In this document: in pieces, positions 51,435 through 60,484 of the stretch
How the letters are laid out: each line of letters starts with the position of its first letter
Position numbering within the stretch: position 1 is the first letter of the stretch
The notes under the pieces: generated by a model
The model's database searches: none
What the model saw: only the letters and a program-made list of their open reading frames with translations
What the model was told of the DNA's origin: nothing
From: Azonexaceae bacterium
GTDB taxonomy: Bacteria > Pseudomonadota > Gammaproteobacteria > Burkholderiales > Rhodocyclaceae
Length of the DNA: 64,000 nt
Reading direction: 5' to 3'
NCBI GenBank assembly: GCA_013335535.1
Contig: JAAXVL010000014.1
Span: forward strand, 1 to 64,000
Position numbers and translations under genes: made by a program

Positions 51435-52481
51435 ATGCTCTATCCCCTTATCCGCAAATTCTTTTTCGCCCTCGACGCCGAAACTGCCCACGGCATCGGC
51501 ATGAATGGCATCGATTTCCTTAACGCCGCAGGCTTCTCCTGCCTGGTCGCCAAAAAAGTCGCGCCGTGCCCGGTCGAGGTCATGGGCCTCAAGTTCCCGA
51601 ACCCGGTCGGCCTTGCTGCCGGCCTCGACAAAAACGGCGACCACATCGATGCGCTGGCCAAGCTCGGCTTCGGCTTCATCGAAATCGGCACGATCACGCC
51701 ACGCCCGCAGGATGGCAACCCGAAGCCGCGCCTGTTCCGTATTCCGGAAGCGCAGGGCATCATCAACCGCATGGGATTCAACAACGCCGGCGTAGACAAA
51801 TTGCTGGAAAACGTGCGGCGCGCCGAATTCCCGAAAAACGGGGGCATCCTCGGCATCAACATCGGCAAGAACGCGACAACGCCGATCGAGAAGGCCGCTG
51901 ACGATTACCTGATCTGTCTCGACAAGGTATACAACGACGCCAGCTACGTGACAGTCAATATTTCGTCGCCAAACACCAAGAATCTGCGCGAACTGCAAAA
52001 GGACGAGGCACTCGACGACCTGCTGGCGCAATTGAAGGCCAAACAGCTGCAACTGGCCGACCAGCACGGCAAATACGTGCCGATGGCGCTCAAGATCGCC
52101 CCCGATCTCGACGACGAGCAGATTACCGCCATCGCCGATGCGCTGCGCCGCCATCGTTTCGACGGCGTCATCGCCACCAACACCACGCTGTCGCGTGACG
52201 GCGTTGAGGGGCTACCGAATGGCGCCGAAACGGGCGGCCTGTCGGGCAAGCCGGTTTTCGAGAAATCGACGGCCGTGCAGAAAAAGCTTTCCGCTGCTCT
52301 GGCCGGCGAACTGCCGATCATCGGCGTCGGCGGCATCATGGGCGGCGAGGATGCTGCCGAAAAAATCCGCGCTGGCGCCAGCCTGGTTCAGTTCTACAGT
52401 GGATTTATCTACCGCGGCCCCGATCTGGTCAGCGAAGTGGCAGAAACCCTCGCTAACATCATGCGCAGGAAAACCATATAA
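51435..52481 (+). CDS. pyrD: Dihydroorotate dehydrogenase, class 2
   Basis: 348 residues. Class 2 DHODH: N-terminal membrane-associating helix ([18 protein letters not shown]), FMN site with [14 protein letters not shown], the catalytic Ser region [41 protein letters not shown] and [17 protein letters not shown]. It oxidises dihydroorotate to orotate with quinone in pyrimidine synthesis. It ends next to a doubled CCATATAAGG (52474-52483, 52488-52497). Confidence 0.96.
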   Translation: MLYPLIRKFFFALDAETAHGIGMNGIDFLNAAGFSCLVAKKVAPCPVEVMGLKFPNPVGLAAGLDKNGDHIDALAKLGFGFIEIGTITPRPQDGNPKPRLFRIPEAQGIINRMGFNNAGVDKLLENVRRAEFPKNGGILGINIGKNATTPIEKAADDYLICLDKVYNDASYVTVNISSPNTKNLRELQKDEALDDLLAQLKAKQLQLADQHGKYVPMALKIAPDLDDEQITAIADALRRHRFDGVIATNTTLSRDGVEGLPNGAETGGLSGKPVFEKSTAVQKKLSAALAGELPIIGVGGIMGGEDAAEKIRAGASLVQFYSGFIYRGPDLVSEVAETLANIMRRKTI

Positions 52482-52514
52482 GGTCAGCCATATAAGGCCA
52501 TAACCGGCGCGCGG

Positions 52515-52543
52515 TTGTTTGCACTGCAGCAAAGCCCGATAAT
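52515..52543 (+). promoter_or_regulatory. Promoter candidate of the rnf operon
   Basis: TTGTTT (52515-52520), 17-base spacer, GATAAT (52538-52543), predicting a start near 52550 and a leader of about 19 bases. No clear ribosome-binding site precedes rnfA. Confidence 0.45.
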
Positions 52544-52568
52544 ACGCGCCTCAAGCCTGCCTAATTCT

Positions 52569-53153
52569 ATGAGCCACTACTTATTCATCCTCGTCGGCGC
52601 GGTGCTGGTCAACAACGTCGTACTGGTGAAGATTCTCGGTCTTTGCCCATTCATGGGCGTTTCCAAAAAACTGGAAACTGCCTACGGCATGGGCGCTGCG
52701 ACGACCTTCGTGCTGACCATGGCGACCGGCGCCAGCTACATCATCGATCACTACCTGTTGATGCCGTTCGGGCTCGAATACCTGCGCACGCTATCCTTCA
52801 TCGTCACCATCGCCGCCATTGTCCAGCTGACCGAAATGGTCATCGCCAAGACCTCGCCGACGCTGCAGCAGACGCTGGGCATCTATCTGCCACTCATCAC
52901 TACCAACTGCGCCGTGCTCGGCGTGCCGCTGCTCAATGTGTCGAACGGCTACAACTTCATTGACTCGCTGCTTTTCGGGGCCGGCAGTGCTGCTGGCTTC
53001 TCGCTGGTGCTCATTCTCTTTGCCGGCATCCGCGAACGCATCGAAGGTGCCGAGGTACCCGTCCACTTCCGCGGGGTCGCCATTGCCATGGTTACCGCCG
53101 GCCTGATGGCGCTTGCCTTCATGGGCTTTGCCGGCCTGGACAAATACCAATAA
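52569..53153 (+). CDS. rnfA: Rnf electron transport complex subunit A
   Basis: 194 residues with six transmembrane helices. RnfA/RsxA traits: [20 protein letters not shown] with a conserved Cys, and [19 protein letters not shown]. Together with RnfE it forms the membrane core of the ion-pumping or reverse electron-transfer complex between NADH and ferredoxin. It is the first gene of rnfABCDGE and overlaps rnfB by one base (TAATG). Confidence 0.96.
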   Translation: MSHYLFILVGAVLVNNVVLVKILGLCPFMGVSKKLETAYGMGAATTFVLTMATGASYIIDHYLLMPFGLEYLRTLSFIVTIAAIVQLTEMVIAKTSPTLQQTLGIYLPLITTNCAVLGVPLLNVSNGYNFIDSLLFGAGSAAGFSLVLILFAGIRERIEGAEVPVHFRGVAIAMVTAGLMALAFMGFAGLDKYQ

Positions 53154-53752
53154 TGGACATCCTTCTCGCCATCGCCATCATGGCCCTCGGCGCCGTTGTG
53201 CTGGGTGCCGCCCTGGGTTTTGCCTCGATCAAGTTCAAGGTCGAAGGCGATCCGCTGATCGAGAAAATCGAGGCCATCCTGCCGCAGACGCAGTGCGGCC
53301 AGTGCGGCTACCCCGGCTGCAAGCCCTACGCCGAAGCCATCGCCAACGGCGACGAAATCAACAAGTGCCCGCCGGGTGGCAGCGAAGGCGTGCAACGCCT
53401 GGCCGACCTGCTCGGTCGCGAAGTCAAGCCGCTCGATGCCGAGGAAAAGCCCAAGCAGATCGCCATCATCGACGAGAACACCTGCATCGGCTGCACGCTG
53501 TGCATCCAGGCCTGCCCGGTCGATGCCATCGTTGGTGCCGCCAAGCAGATGCACACCATCGTCGCCCAGCAGTGCACCGGCTGCGAACTTTGCCTGCCGC
53601 CCTGCCCGGTCGAATGCATCCGCATGGAGCCCATCGGTGAAAACATCGACAACTGGAAATGGAAATACCCGGTCGTTGAAATAAAGGCTGCGGCCATGTC
53701 CGCCGGGGATACCCCCACCGGCGGTGCCGGCGGCATAAAAGAGGCCGCCTGA
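53153..53752 (+). CDS. rnfB: Rnf electron transport complex subunit B (ferredoxin-like)
   Basis: 199 residues. N-terminal membrane helix (about 3-22), a [16 protein letters not shown] [4Fe-4S] module, then two ferredoxin motifs [12 protein letters not shown] and [12 protein letters not shown]. It accepts or donates electrons to soluble ferredoxin. One-base overlaps couple it to rnfA and rnfC. Confidence 0.96.
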   Translation: MDILLAIAIMALGAVVLGAALGFASIKFKVEGDPLIEKIEAILPQTQCGQCGYPGCKPYAEAIANGDEINKCPPGGSEGVQRLADLLGREVKPLDAEEKPKQIAIIDENTCIGCTLCIQACPVDAIVGAAKQMHTIVAQQCTGCELCLPPCPVECIRMEPIGENIDNWKWKYPVVEIKAAAMSAGDTPTGGAGGIKEAA

Positions 53753-55503
53753 TGTTGATGAACCTGTTCACATTCAAGGGTGGCGTCAAGCCGCCAACCA
53801 ACAAGACACAATCCGTCACCCTGCCCATCGCCCAGGCACCGCTTCCATCGCGCCTCGTCGTGCCGTTGCACCAGAGCATCGGCGGGATGCCGCAGCCGGT
53901 CGTCCAGGCTGGCGACAAGGTGCTCAAGGGCCAGCTGATCGGCGAAGCCGATGGCTGGATCTCGGCCGCAGTCCATGCCCCGACCTCGGGCACGGTTCTC
54001 GAAGTGGCCATGCACGTTCAACCCCACCCGTCCGGCCTCGATGCGCTGTGCGTCGTCATCGAACCCGACGGCAAGGACGAGTGGATCGCCCGCGAGGCCG
54101 TCGATTACAAGTCACTGCCGCCGGAAGAAGTCCGCGAACGCCTGCAGCAGGCTGGTGTGGTCGGTCTCGGTGGCGCGGTTTTCCCGACCCACGGCAAGCT
54201 GACCGCCTCGAAGACCGTGCCGATGGAAGAACTGGTCATCAACGGTGCCGAGTGCGAACCCTTCATTACCTGCGACGACCTGCTCATGCGCGAACGCGCT
54301 GACGAAGTCGTGCGCGGCATCGGCATCTTCCGCGACCTGCTGCAACCGAAGAAGGTGCTCATCGGCATCGAGGACAACAAGCCGGAAGCGGCCGCCGCGA
54401 TGCGTCTTGCCGTACAGGCACTCGGCGAGAGCTTCGAAGTCGTCCAGGTTCCGACCCGCTACCCGGCCGGCGGAGCCAAGCAGCTGATTCGTGTTCTCAC
54501 CGGCAAGGAAGTCCCGGCCTCGAAGCGCTCGACCGACCTTGGCGTCCAGTGCTTCAACGTCGCCACCGCCTACACCGCCTGGCGCGCCATCGCCCACGGC
54601 GAACCAGTCGTTTCCCGCCTGGTCACGCTGTCCGGCAACGTTCACGCTCCGCGCAACTACGAAGTCCTGATCGGCACGCCGATGGGCGAGTTGCTCAAAC
54701 TCGCCCAACCCCACCCGGATACCGACGGCATCATCATGGGCGGCCCGATGATGGGTTTCCTGGTGCCGAATGCCGATGTCCCGGTGGTCAAGGCGACCAA
54801 CTGCCTGATCGCCCATTCCGAGCGCCTGTTCCCGCCCAAGGCGCCGGAAATGCCGTGCATTCGCTGCGGCTCTTGCGCCCAGGCCTGCCCGCACGAACTG
54901 CAACCCTTCGAGATGTACTGGTTCTCGCGCGCCAAGAATTTCGGCAAGACGCAGGAATACAACATTTTCGACTGCATCGAATGCGGCTGCTGCTCCTTCG
55001 TCTGCCCGTCGCGCATACCGCTGGTCCAGTATTTCCGCTTTGCCAAGAGCGAAATCTGGGCGCGCGAACGCGAAAAAAATGCCTCCGACCAGGCCAAGGC
55101 CCGTTTCGAATTCAAGCAGTTGCGTGAAGAGCGTGAAAAGGCCGACAAGGCTGAAAAGCTGGCCAAGGCCGCCGCTGCGCAAGCAGCCAAGAAGGCCGCC
55201 GAGGCTGCAGCTGCAGCGGCCGCAGAAAGCGGCACCGTACCGGCCGTCGCCGCCCCTGCCGATGCCCCCTCTGCCACGGTCAACCCGGAAAAAGAGGCAA
55301 AACGCGCCACCATCGAAGCGGCCATGGCCCGCGCCAAGGCACAGCGTGAAGCCGTTCAGCCGAAGAACACCGAAAACCTGACAGCGGAACAACAAAAGGC
55401 TGCCGCCGACATCGAAGCGCGCCGCGTCGCCGCCCACCTGATCGAGCCCGAGCCGGCAGCAGCAGCCGACCAGCCCGCCGCCCCGCTCGATCCCAAATCC
55501 TGA
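53752..55503 (+). CDS. rnfC: Rnf electron transport complex subunit C
   Basis: 583 residues. NADH/FMN-binding region: GLGGAVFPTHGKL, NGAECEPFITCDD. Two [4Fe-4S] motifs near 369 and 409: CIRCGSCAQACP and CIECGCCSFVCP. After residue ~445 comes a charged helix and a long Ala/Glu/Pro-rich low-complexity tail (AAAQAAKKAAEAAAAAAAES), as in gammaproteobacterial RnfC. Within this tail a copy of the dispersed repeat encodes ATVNPEKEAK. RnfC is the NADH-side entry of the complex. Confidence 0.95.
   Translation: MLMNLFTFKGGVKPPTNKTQSVTLPIAQAPLPSRLVVPLHQSIGGMPQPVVQAGDKVLKGQLIGEADGWISAAVHAPTSGTVLEVAMHVQPHPSGLDALCVVIEPDGKDEWIAREAVDYKSLPPEEVRERLQQAGVVGLGGAVFPTHGKLTASKTVPMEELVINGAECEPFITCDDLLMRERADEVVRGIGIFRDLLQPKKVLIGIEDNKPEAAAAMRLAVQALGESFEVVQVPTRYPAGGAKQLIRVLTGKEVPASKRSTDLGVQCFNVATAYTAWRAIAHGEPVVSRLVTLSGNVHAPRNYEVLIGTPMGELLKLAQPHPDTDGIIMGGPMMGFLVPNADVPVVKATNCLIAHSERLFPPKAPEMPCIRCGSCAQACPHELQPFEMYWFSRAKNFGKTQEYNIFDCIECGCCSFVCPSRIPLVQYFRFAKSEIWAREREKNASDQAKARFEFKQLREEREKADKAEKLAKAAAAQAAKKAAEAAAAAAAESGTVPAVAAPADAPSATVNPEKEAKRATIEAAMARAKAQREAVQPKNTENLTAEQQKAAADIEARRVAAHLIEPEPAAAADQPAAPLDPKS
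55274..55311 (+). repeat. Degenerate dispersed repeat copy inside the rnfC tail
   Basis: CCACGGTCAACCCGGAAAAA shows the exact 12-base core CCACGGTCAACC with one extra C. The tail of the element is not recognisable. It lies in frame in the low-complexity C-terminal region. Confidence 0.55.
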
Positions 55504-55521
55504 ACCCTGGATCTCATAAAA

Positions 55522-56538
55522 GTGTTCGCCCCCGCCCCCTTCCTTCTCAAAGACGTCAGCGTCAGCCAGGTCATGATCCAGGTTTGCGTTGCCCTGATTC
55601 CGGGCATCGCCGCCTACGCCAGCCTGGTCGGTCCGGCCATCCTGGTTCAACTGGTCATCGCCACGCTCGCCGCGCTGGTCGCCGAAGCGCTCATGCTCAA
55701 GGTGCGCGGCAAATCGCTGGCGCTCTTCCTGACCGATGGCTCGGCCATCGTCACCGCCTGGCTCATTGCCCTGACTTTCCCGCCCCTCGCGCCGTGGTGG
55801 CTGGTCGTCACCGGCACCGTCTTTGCGGTCGTCGTCGCCAAGCACCTCTATGGCGGACTGGGCCAGAACCCGTTCAATCCGGCCATGGTCGCCTTCGCCG
55901 TGTGCATCGTCGCCTTCCCGGCACTCATGTCGCAGTGGCCAAGCGTCGGCCTGCAACTGGGGCTGATTGACCAGATGAACATCATTCTGGGCTGGGCGCC
56001 GCGCGTCGACGCCCTGTCCGGCGCGACGCCGCTCGACGCGATGAAAACGGCGCTCAAGCTGGGCGAAGGCAGTTTCGATGTCAGCACCCTGCTGGCCAAT
56101 CAGGATATTTACGGCAACTTTGCCGGTCGTGGCTGGGAATGGGTCGCTGCCGGCTACCTGCTCGGCGGCCTGTGGCTTTGGCAGCGCAAGCTGATCACCT
56201 GGCACGTGCCGGTCGCCTTCATCGCATCGATGACCGTGCTTTCCGGCGCCCTCTGGCTCTACAACCCGAGCCAGTTCGCCAGCCCACTCTTTCACCTGCT
56301 TTCCGGTGGCGCCATGCTCGGCGCCTTCTTCATCGCCACCGACCCGGTTTCCGGGTGCACGACGCCGCGCGGCAAGCTGATCTTCGGCGCCGGCGCCGGG
56401 CTGCTCGCCTACATCATCCGCGTTTTCGGCGGCTATCCGGATGGCGTCGCCTTCGCCGTGCTGCTCATGAATCTCTCCGCCCCGCTCATCGACCTCCTCA
56501 CCCAGCCGCCGATTTTCGGCATGAAGGAGAAGTCATGA
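55522..56538 (+). CDS. rnfD: Rnf electron transport complex subunit D
   Basis: 338 residues from a GTG at 55522. It has about nine transmembrane helices; the periplasmic loop carries the covalent-FMN motif LSGATPLDAMK with the modified Thr. RnfD/NqrB traits include GGLGQNPFNPAMVAFAV and TDPVSGCTTPRGKLIFG. Its stop overlaps rnfG (ATGA). Confidence 0.95.
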   Translation: MFAPAPFLLKDVSVSQVMIQVCVALIPGIAAYASLVGPAILVQLVIATLAALVAEALMLKVRGKSLALFLTDGSAIVTAWLIALTFPPLAPWWLVVTGTVFAVVVAKHLYGGLGQNPFNPAMVAFAVCIVAFPALMSQWPSVGLQLGLIDQMNIILGWAPRVDALSGATPLDAMKTALKLGEGSFDVSTLLANQDIYGNFAGRGWEWVAAGYLLGGLWLWQRKLITWHVPVAFIASMTVLSGALWLYNPSQFASPLFHLLSGGAMLGAFFIATDPVSGCTTPRGKLIFGAGAGLLAYIIRVFGGYPDGVAFAVLLMNLSAPLIDLLTQPPIFGMKEKS

Positions 56539-57197
56539 GCGCCGCCAAGGAGTTTTCGGCGACCGGCATGGCGGCGCGCACCGCCGCCATCCTCTTCGTT
56601 TTCGTGATCATCTTCACCGGTCTGCTTTCCGGCGCCTACTTGTGGACCAAGCCGGCGATCGAAGCCTCGGCGGCCGAAGAAAAGATGAAACTGGTCGATG
56701 AAGTGCTGCCGCGCAGCGAATACGACAATGCCCTGCTGGAAGACACGGTCACGCTGCCGGCAACGGCTGAATTGACGCTGACCGATCCCACACTGCTCTA
56801 CCGCGCCCGCAAGAATGGCCAACCCGTCGCCCTGGTTTTCGAAGCCGTCGCTCCCGATGGCTACGCCGGCAAGATCCGCCTCATCGTGGCCATTCGCGCC
56901 AGCGGCGAACTGGCCGGCGTGCGTGTGACGCAGCACAAGGAAACGCCAGGGCTGGGCGATTACATCGAGATCAAGAAGGACAAAAACAAGTCCCGGCCAT
57001 GGATCACGCAATTCAACGGCATGTCGCTCGCCAAGGTTACCGACAAGGACTGGAAAGTCAGAAAAGATGGCGGCCAGCTCGATTCCTATGCCGGTGCAAC
57101 CATCACCCCGCGCGCCGTGTCCAAAGCCGTGCTGAAGGCCGTCAAATGGGCCGAGGCCAACCGTGACCGACTGTTCGCAGAAGGAGCCGCCAAATGA
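56535..57197 (+). CDS. rnfG: Rnf electron transport complex subunit G
   Basis: 220 residues. One N-terminal helix (about 14-36), periplasmic FMN-binding domain with VTQHKETPGLGDYIE and the covalent FMN site SYAGATITPRAV (Thr in AGAT). It passes electrons between RnfD and the membrane core. Four-base overlaps link it to rnfD and rnfE. Confidence 0.94.
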   Translation: MSAAKEFSATGMAARTAAILFVFVIIFTGLLSGAYLWTKPAIEASAAEEKMKLVDEVLPRSEYDNALLEDTVTLPATAELTLTDPTLLYRARKNGQPVALVFEAVAPDGYAGKIRLIVAIRASGELAGVRVTQHKETPGLGDYIEIKKDKNKSRPWITQFNGMSLAKVTDKDWKVRKDGGQLDSYAGATITPRAVSKAVLKAVKWAEANRDRLFAEGAAK

Positions 57198-57883
57198 TCA
57201 CGCGTGACGAATTCAAGACCATTGCCGGCAACGGCATCTGGAAGCAGAACACCTCCATCGTCCAGATTCTCGGCCTGTGCCCGCTGCTCGCCGTCACCAC
57301 CAATGCCGTAAACGGCATCATGCTGTCGCTGGCCACGATCATCGTCATGGCCATGTCGGGCTTTGCCATCGCCAGCCTGCGTAACTTCATTCCGCACGAA
57401 ATCCGCATCCCGGTCTTCATCCTGATCGTCGCGGCCCTGGTCACCGTCGTCGACCTGCTGTTCAACGCCAACCTGCACGAGCTTTACCTCGTGCTCGGCA
57501 TTTTCATTCCACTCATCGTCACCAACTGCATCGTACTTGCCCGCGTCGAAGCCTTTGCCGCCAAGAACCCGCCGCTACAGTCGACCTTCGATGGCATTTT
57601 CATGGGTGTCGGCATGTTGTGGACCCTGGCCCTGCTTGGCGCCATGCGCGAATTTCTCGGCAGCGGCACCATCCTCGGCGGCATCGACATGGTTTTCCCG
57701 AGCCTGCAACCGATCCAGGTTTTGCCGGAAAGCTATCCCGGCTTCCTGCTCGCCCTGCTGCCGCCCGGCGCCTTCATCCTGCTCGGCTGCATGATCGCCT
57801 GGAAAAACTGGATGGAAGCCCGCGCTGCCGAGCGCAACAAGCAAAAGCCGCCGGCTCCGGTCGCCACGGCCGGGTGCCACTGA
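57194..57883 (+). CDS. rnfE: Rnf electron transport complex subunit E
   Basis: 229 residues with six transmembrane helices, paralogous to RnfA. Features: NTSIVQILGLCPLLAVTTNAVNG with the conserved Cys, and LGIFIPLIVTNCIVLARVEAFA. It pairs with RnfA around the membrane iron-sulfur site. It is the last rnf gene; rlmN-like follows after 41 bases. Confidence 0.95.
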   Translation: MITRDEFKTIAGNGIWKQNTSIVQILGLCPLLAVTTNAVNGIMLSLATIIVMAMSGFAIASLRNFIPHEIRIPVFILIVAALVTVVDLLFNANLHELYLVLGIFIPLIVTNCIVLARVEAFAAKNPPLQSTFDGIFMGVGMLWTLALLGAMREFLGSGTILGGIDMVFPSLQPIQVLPESYPGFLLALLPPGAFILLGCMIAWKNWMEARAAERNKQKPPAPVATAGCH

Positions 57884-57924
57884 TTCCGGAATTCAGCCCG
57901 CTGCGGGCCTGAACAGAAGCCCGC

Positions 57925-58998
57925 ATGCGCATCGAAGCCATCCGCCAGACCCTGTTCGCCACGGGCGCCAAGGATTGCCACGTCGACCGCGTGCTGCGCG
58001 CCTGGGCTCAGGGCAAGCCGCTCACCGCCGGGCCGAGCCGCCACCCGCCGGAAACCTTCCTGCCGCTCGCCCTGCGCAACGCGCTGCCCGGCCTGCACAA
58101 CGAACTCTCGGCGCTGGCCCGCGTCCGCTCCGAACACCCCGGCGACGATGGTTCGGCCCGCCTCCTCGTCGAACTGGCCGACGGCCAGACCGTCGAAAGC
58201 GTGCTGTTGCCGCGCGACGGCCTGTGCATCTCGACGCAGATCGGCTGTGCCGTCGGTTGCACCTTCTGCATGACTGGCCGCGATGGCCTGCTGCGTCAGG
58301 TGAGCAGCGGCGAAATGGTCGCCCAGGTCATCCTCGGCCGGGCCCGGCGCAAGGTAACGCGCGTCGTTTTCATGGGCATGGGCGAGCCCTCACACAACAT
58401 GGAAAACGTGCTCGACGCCATCAATTTTCTCGGCACGGCGGGCGGCATCGGCCACAAGAACCTGGTTTTCTCGACAGTCGGCGACCACCGCGTTTTCGAG
58501 CGCCTGCCGCAGGAAACCGTCAAGCCGGCGCTGGCCATTTCACTGCATTCGACCCGCGCCGAACTGCGCGCCGAGCTGCTGCCCAAGGCGCCACGCATCG
58601 CGCCGAACGAGCTGGTCGAACTGGCCGAGCATTACGCGCGAACGACAAGCTATCCCATCCAATACCAATGGACGCTGCTCGAGGGTATCAACGACAGCTA
58701 CGCGGAAATGGACGGCATCGCCCGCCTGCTCGCCGGGAAGTACGCGATCATGAACCTCATTCCGTACAACGCGACGGCCGCGCTGGACTACCGGCGGCCA
58801 CCTGTCGAGCGCATCACCGAACTGACGCGCTACCTGCACGCCCAGGGCATCCGGACGACAGTGCGCAATTCCGCCGGGCAAGATGTCGATGGCGGTTGCG
58901 GCCAGTTGCGCGCTCGCGAGAGCGCCATCGCGCTGCCACGGTCAACCGGAAAAATCCTCAAAAAACGAAATACGCCGGACGCCGCCTCAGGCGTCTGA
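57925..58998 (+). CDS. RlmN-like radical SAM RNA methyltransferase
   Basis: 357 residues. The radical-SAM cluster cysteines are 108, 112 and 115 in CAVGCTFCMTG. VVFMGMGEPSHNMENVLDA, FSTVGDHRVFERLP, LAISLHSTRAELR and YQWTLLEGINDS follow the RlmN/Cfr pattern, and the catalytic Cys is 325 in GGCGQLRA. The N-terminal accessory domain is short and diverged from typical RlmN, so this may be a second, specialised copy acting on 23S rRNA or tRNA. The last ~20 residues are encoded by a dispersed repeat copy and overlap the facing cyclase gene by 12 bases. Confidence 0.85.
   Translation: MRIEAIRQTLFATGAKDCHVDRVLRAWAQGKPLTAGPSRHPPETFLPLALRNALPGLHNELSALARVRSEHPGDDGSARLLVELADGQTVESVLLPRDGLCISTQIGCAVGCTFCMTGRDGLLRQVSSGEMVAQVILGRARRKVTRVVFMGMGEPSHNMENVLDAINFLGTAGGIGHKNLVFSTVGDHRVFERLPQETVKPALAISLHSTRAELRAELLPKAPRIAPNELVELAEHYARTTSYPIQYQWTLLEGINDSYAEMDGIARLLAGKYAIMNLIPYNATAALDYRRPPVERITELTRYLHAQGIRTTVRNSAGQDVDGGCGQLRARESAIALPRSTGKILKKRNTPDAASGV
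58936..58975 (+). repeat. Dispersed repeat copy forming the 3' end of the RlmN-like gene
   Basis: CCACGGTCAACCGGAAA is exact; the second half (AATCCTCAAAAAACGAAAT) keeps the A/T blocks but not the GGCC. It encodes the C-terminal PRSTGKILKKRN, beyond the catalytic domain. Confidence 0.7.
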
Positions 58999-60396
58999 AG
59001 ATTCGAGCACGACGCAGTTCTTACCGCGCTCCTTGGCGCGATAACTCGCTTCGTCGGCCCGCCGCATCAGGCTGTTTTCGTTGTCGCTCGGCTGGTGCCG
59101 GGCAACGCCGATGCTGACCGTGCAGTGAATGCATTCGCCATTTGCCGTGATGGTCTCCTGCGCTGCAAACAAGCCGCGCAGACGCTCGGCCAGCACCATC
59201 GCCGCCGTCGCGTCTGCCTCCGGCAGCAGCACAACGAACTCCTCGCCGCCGTAACGATAGGCGCTGTCGGAGCGGCGCAGGCATTGCCGAATGACCTGCG
59301 CCAGGTTCTGCAAGACCTTGTCGCCCTCGAGGTGGCCGTAGCGGTCGTTGATGCCCTTGAAATTGTCGCAATCGAGAATCAGCAAGGACAGCGGCCGGCC
59401 ATAGCGCGTTGCCCGTTCGAGCTCTCCGGGCAGGCATTCGTGCAGATAACGGGCGTTGTAAAGGCCGGTCAGCGAATCGGTCTGGCTCAGGCAGCGATAA
59501 CGCTCCTCGCTTTCGCGCAAGGCCAACTCGGCCCAGCGGCGCTCGCTGACATCCTGCAGGGTTTCGATGGCACCGACCAGTTCGCCCTGCGCATTGCGCA
59601 AGGGGGCGGCGGTGAAGAACAGCCAGCGGCCGTTTTCACCGAAATGCGGAAAGAAATCCTCGGCCTCGTAGCCACCGGGAATCAGCAGCGAGGGCTGGAA
59701 ACGGCCGTGATACAAGCGGTCCACGGCATTCTCGTTGGCGTCGTCGAGGACCAGGTCGGCCATGATCGGCCGCTCCGACGAATAGAAGGCCTTCCACTGG
59801 CCGCGGGTGCCGATCACATCGCGCGCCAGCGTCCCGGTCATCGCCTCGCAGGCACGGTTCCAGTGCGTGACGCGGTGCCCGGCATCGATGACCAGCGTGG
59901 CCACCGAGGAGCCATCGACGATCTGCGCCAGATAGGCTTCGCTGTCGCGCAGCGCCGCCTCGGCCCGCCGTCGTTCGGTGACGTCCTGCAGCGTCTCGAT
60001 GGCGCCGACGATATCGCCCGCCGCGTTGCGGATGGCCACGGCCGTGATGAAAAGCCAGCAACCGCCCTGGCCGAAGGCCGGGAAAAAGCCCTCCGACTCG
60101 AAGGCACCGTCGAGCAGTGCCGACGGCTTGATCTTGTTGGGAAAATCCCGTTCGGCTACCGCATCGAGGGCGCCATCGACGACCAGATCGGCCATGATCG
60201 GCCGGGGCTTGTCGTAGAAAGCCCGCCACTGCTCCGAGCGGCCAATCACCTCTGCGGCGGAAACACCGGTCAGCAGGGCACACGCCCGGTTCCAGTGGGT
60301 CACCCGGTGCTCGGCATCGATGACGATGGTCGCCACCGGGTTGCCATCGACCAATTGCGTCAAGGCAATGCTATTGCCATCGGCTGCACGCGGCAT
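58987..60396 (-). CDS. Diguanylate cyclase with two duplicated PAS domains
   Basis: 469 residues. Two PAS modules of about 125 residues (16-145 and 157-285) are clear duplicates: both contain THWNRAC, PIMADLV and GAIETLQDV. A GGDEF domain follows with TDSLTGLYNARYLHE and an intact GGEEF (about residue 382) in YRYGGEEFVVLL, so c-di-GMP synthesis is expected. There is no membrane segment; it is a cytoplasmic sensor of unknown ligand. It is inserted in reverse between the rlmN-like gene and nth. Confidence 0.92.
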   Translation of the reverse strand: MPRAADGNSIALTQLVDGNPVATIVIDAEHRVTHWNRACALLTGVSAAEVIGRSEQWRAFYDKPRPIMADLVVDGALDAVAERDFPNKIKPSALLDGAFESEGFFPAFGQGGCWLFITAVAIRNAAGDIVGAIETLQDVTERRRAEAALRDSEAYLAQIVDGSSVATLVIDAGHRVTHWNRACEAMTGTLARDVIGTRGQWKAFYSSERPIMADLVLDDANENAVDRLYHGRFQPSLLIPGGYEAEDFFPHFGENGRWLFFTAAPLRNAQGELVGAIETLQDVSERRWAELALRESEERYRCLSQTDSLTGLYNARYLHECLPGELERATRYGRPLSLLILDCDNFKGINDRYGHLEGDKVLQNLAQVIRQCLRRSDSAYRYGGEEFVVLLPEADATAAMVLAERLRGLFAAQETITANGECIHCTVSIGVARHQPSDNENSLMRRADEASYRAKERGKNCVVLESSDA

Positions 60397-60484
60397 GGGG
60401 GTCTGCCTTCTCTGTCAGGTAGAATTGTTTGTGACAATATGGCGCATCGTGACGCGCCTGACAATCCACCCAGCCCCCCCCTTC

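Noticed and set aside
52474..52497. Doubled CCATATAAGG after pyrD
   Set aside because: It looks like a eukaryotic CArG box, which has no meaning here; the first copy includes the pyrD stop. Probably a small local duplication.
54112..56295. 727-codon minus-strand frame across rnfC and rnfD
   Set aside because: It crosses two well-supported genes on the other strand and reads as low-complexity Gly/Arg-rich protein without motifs.
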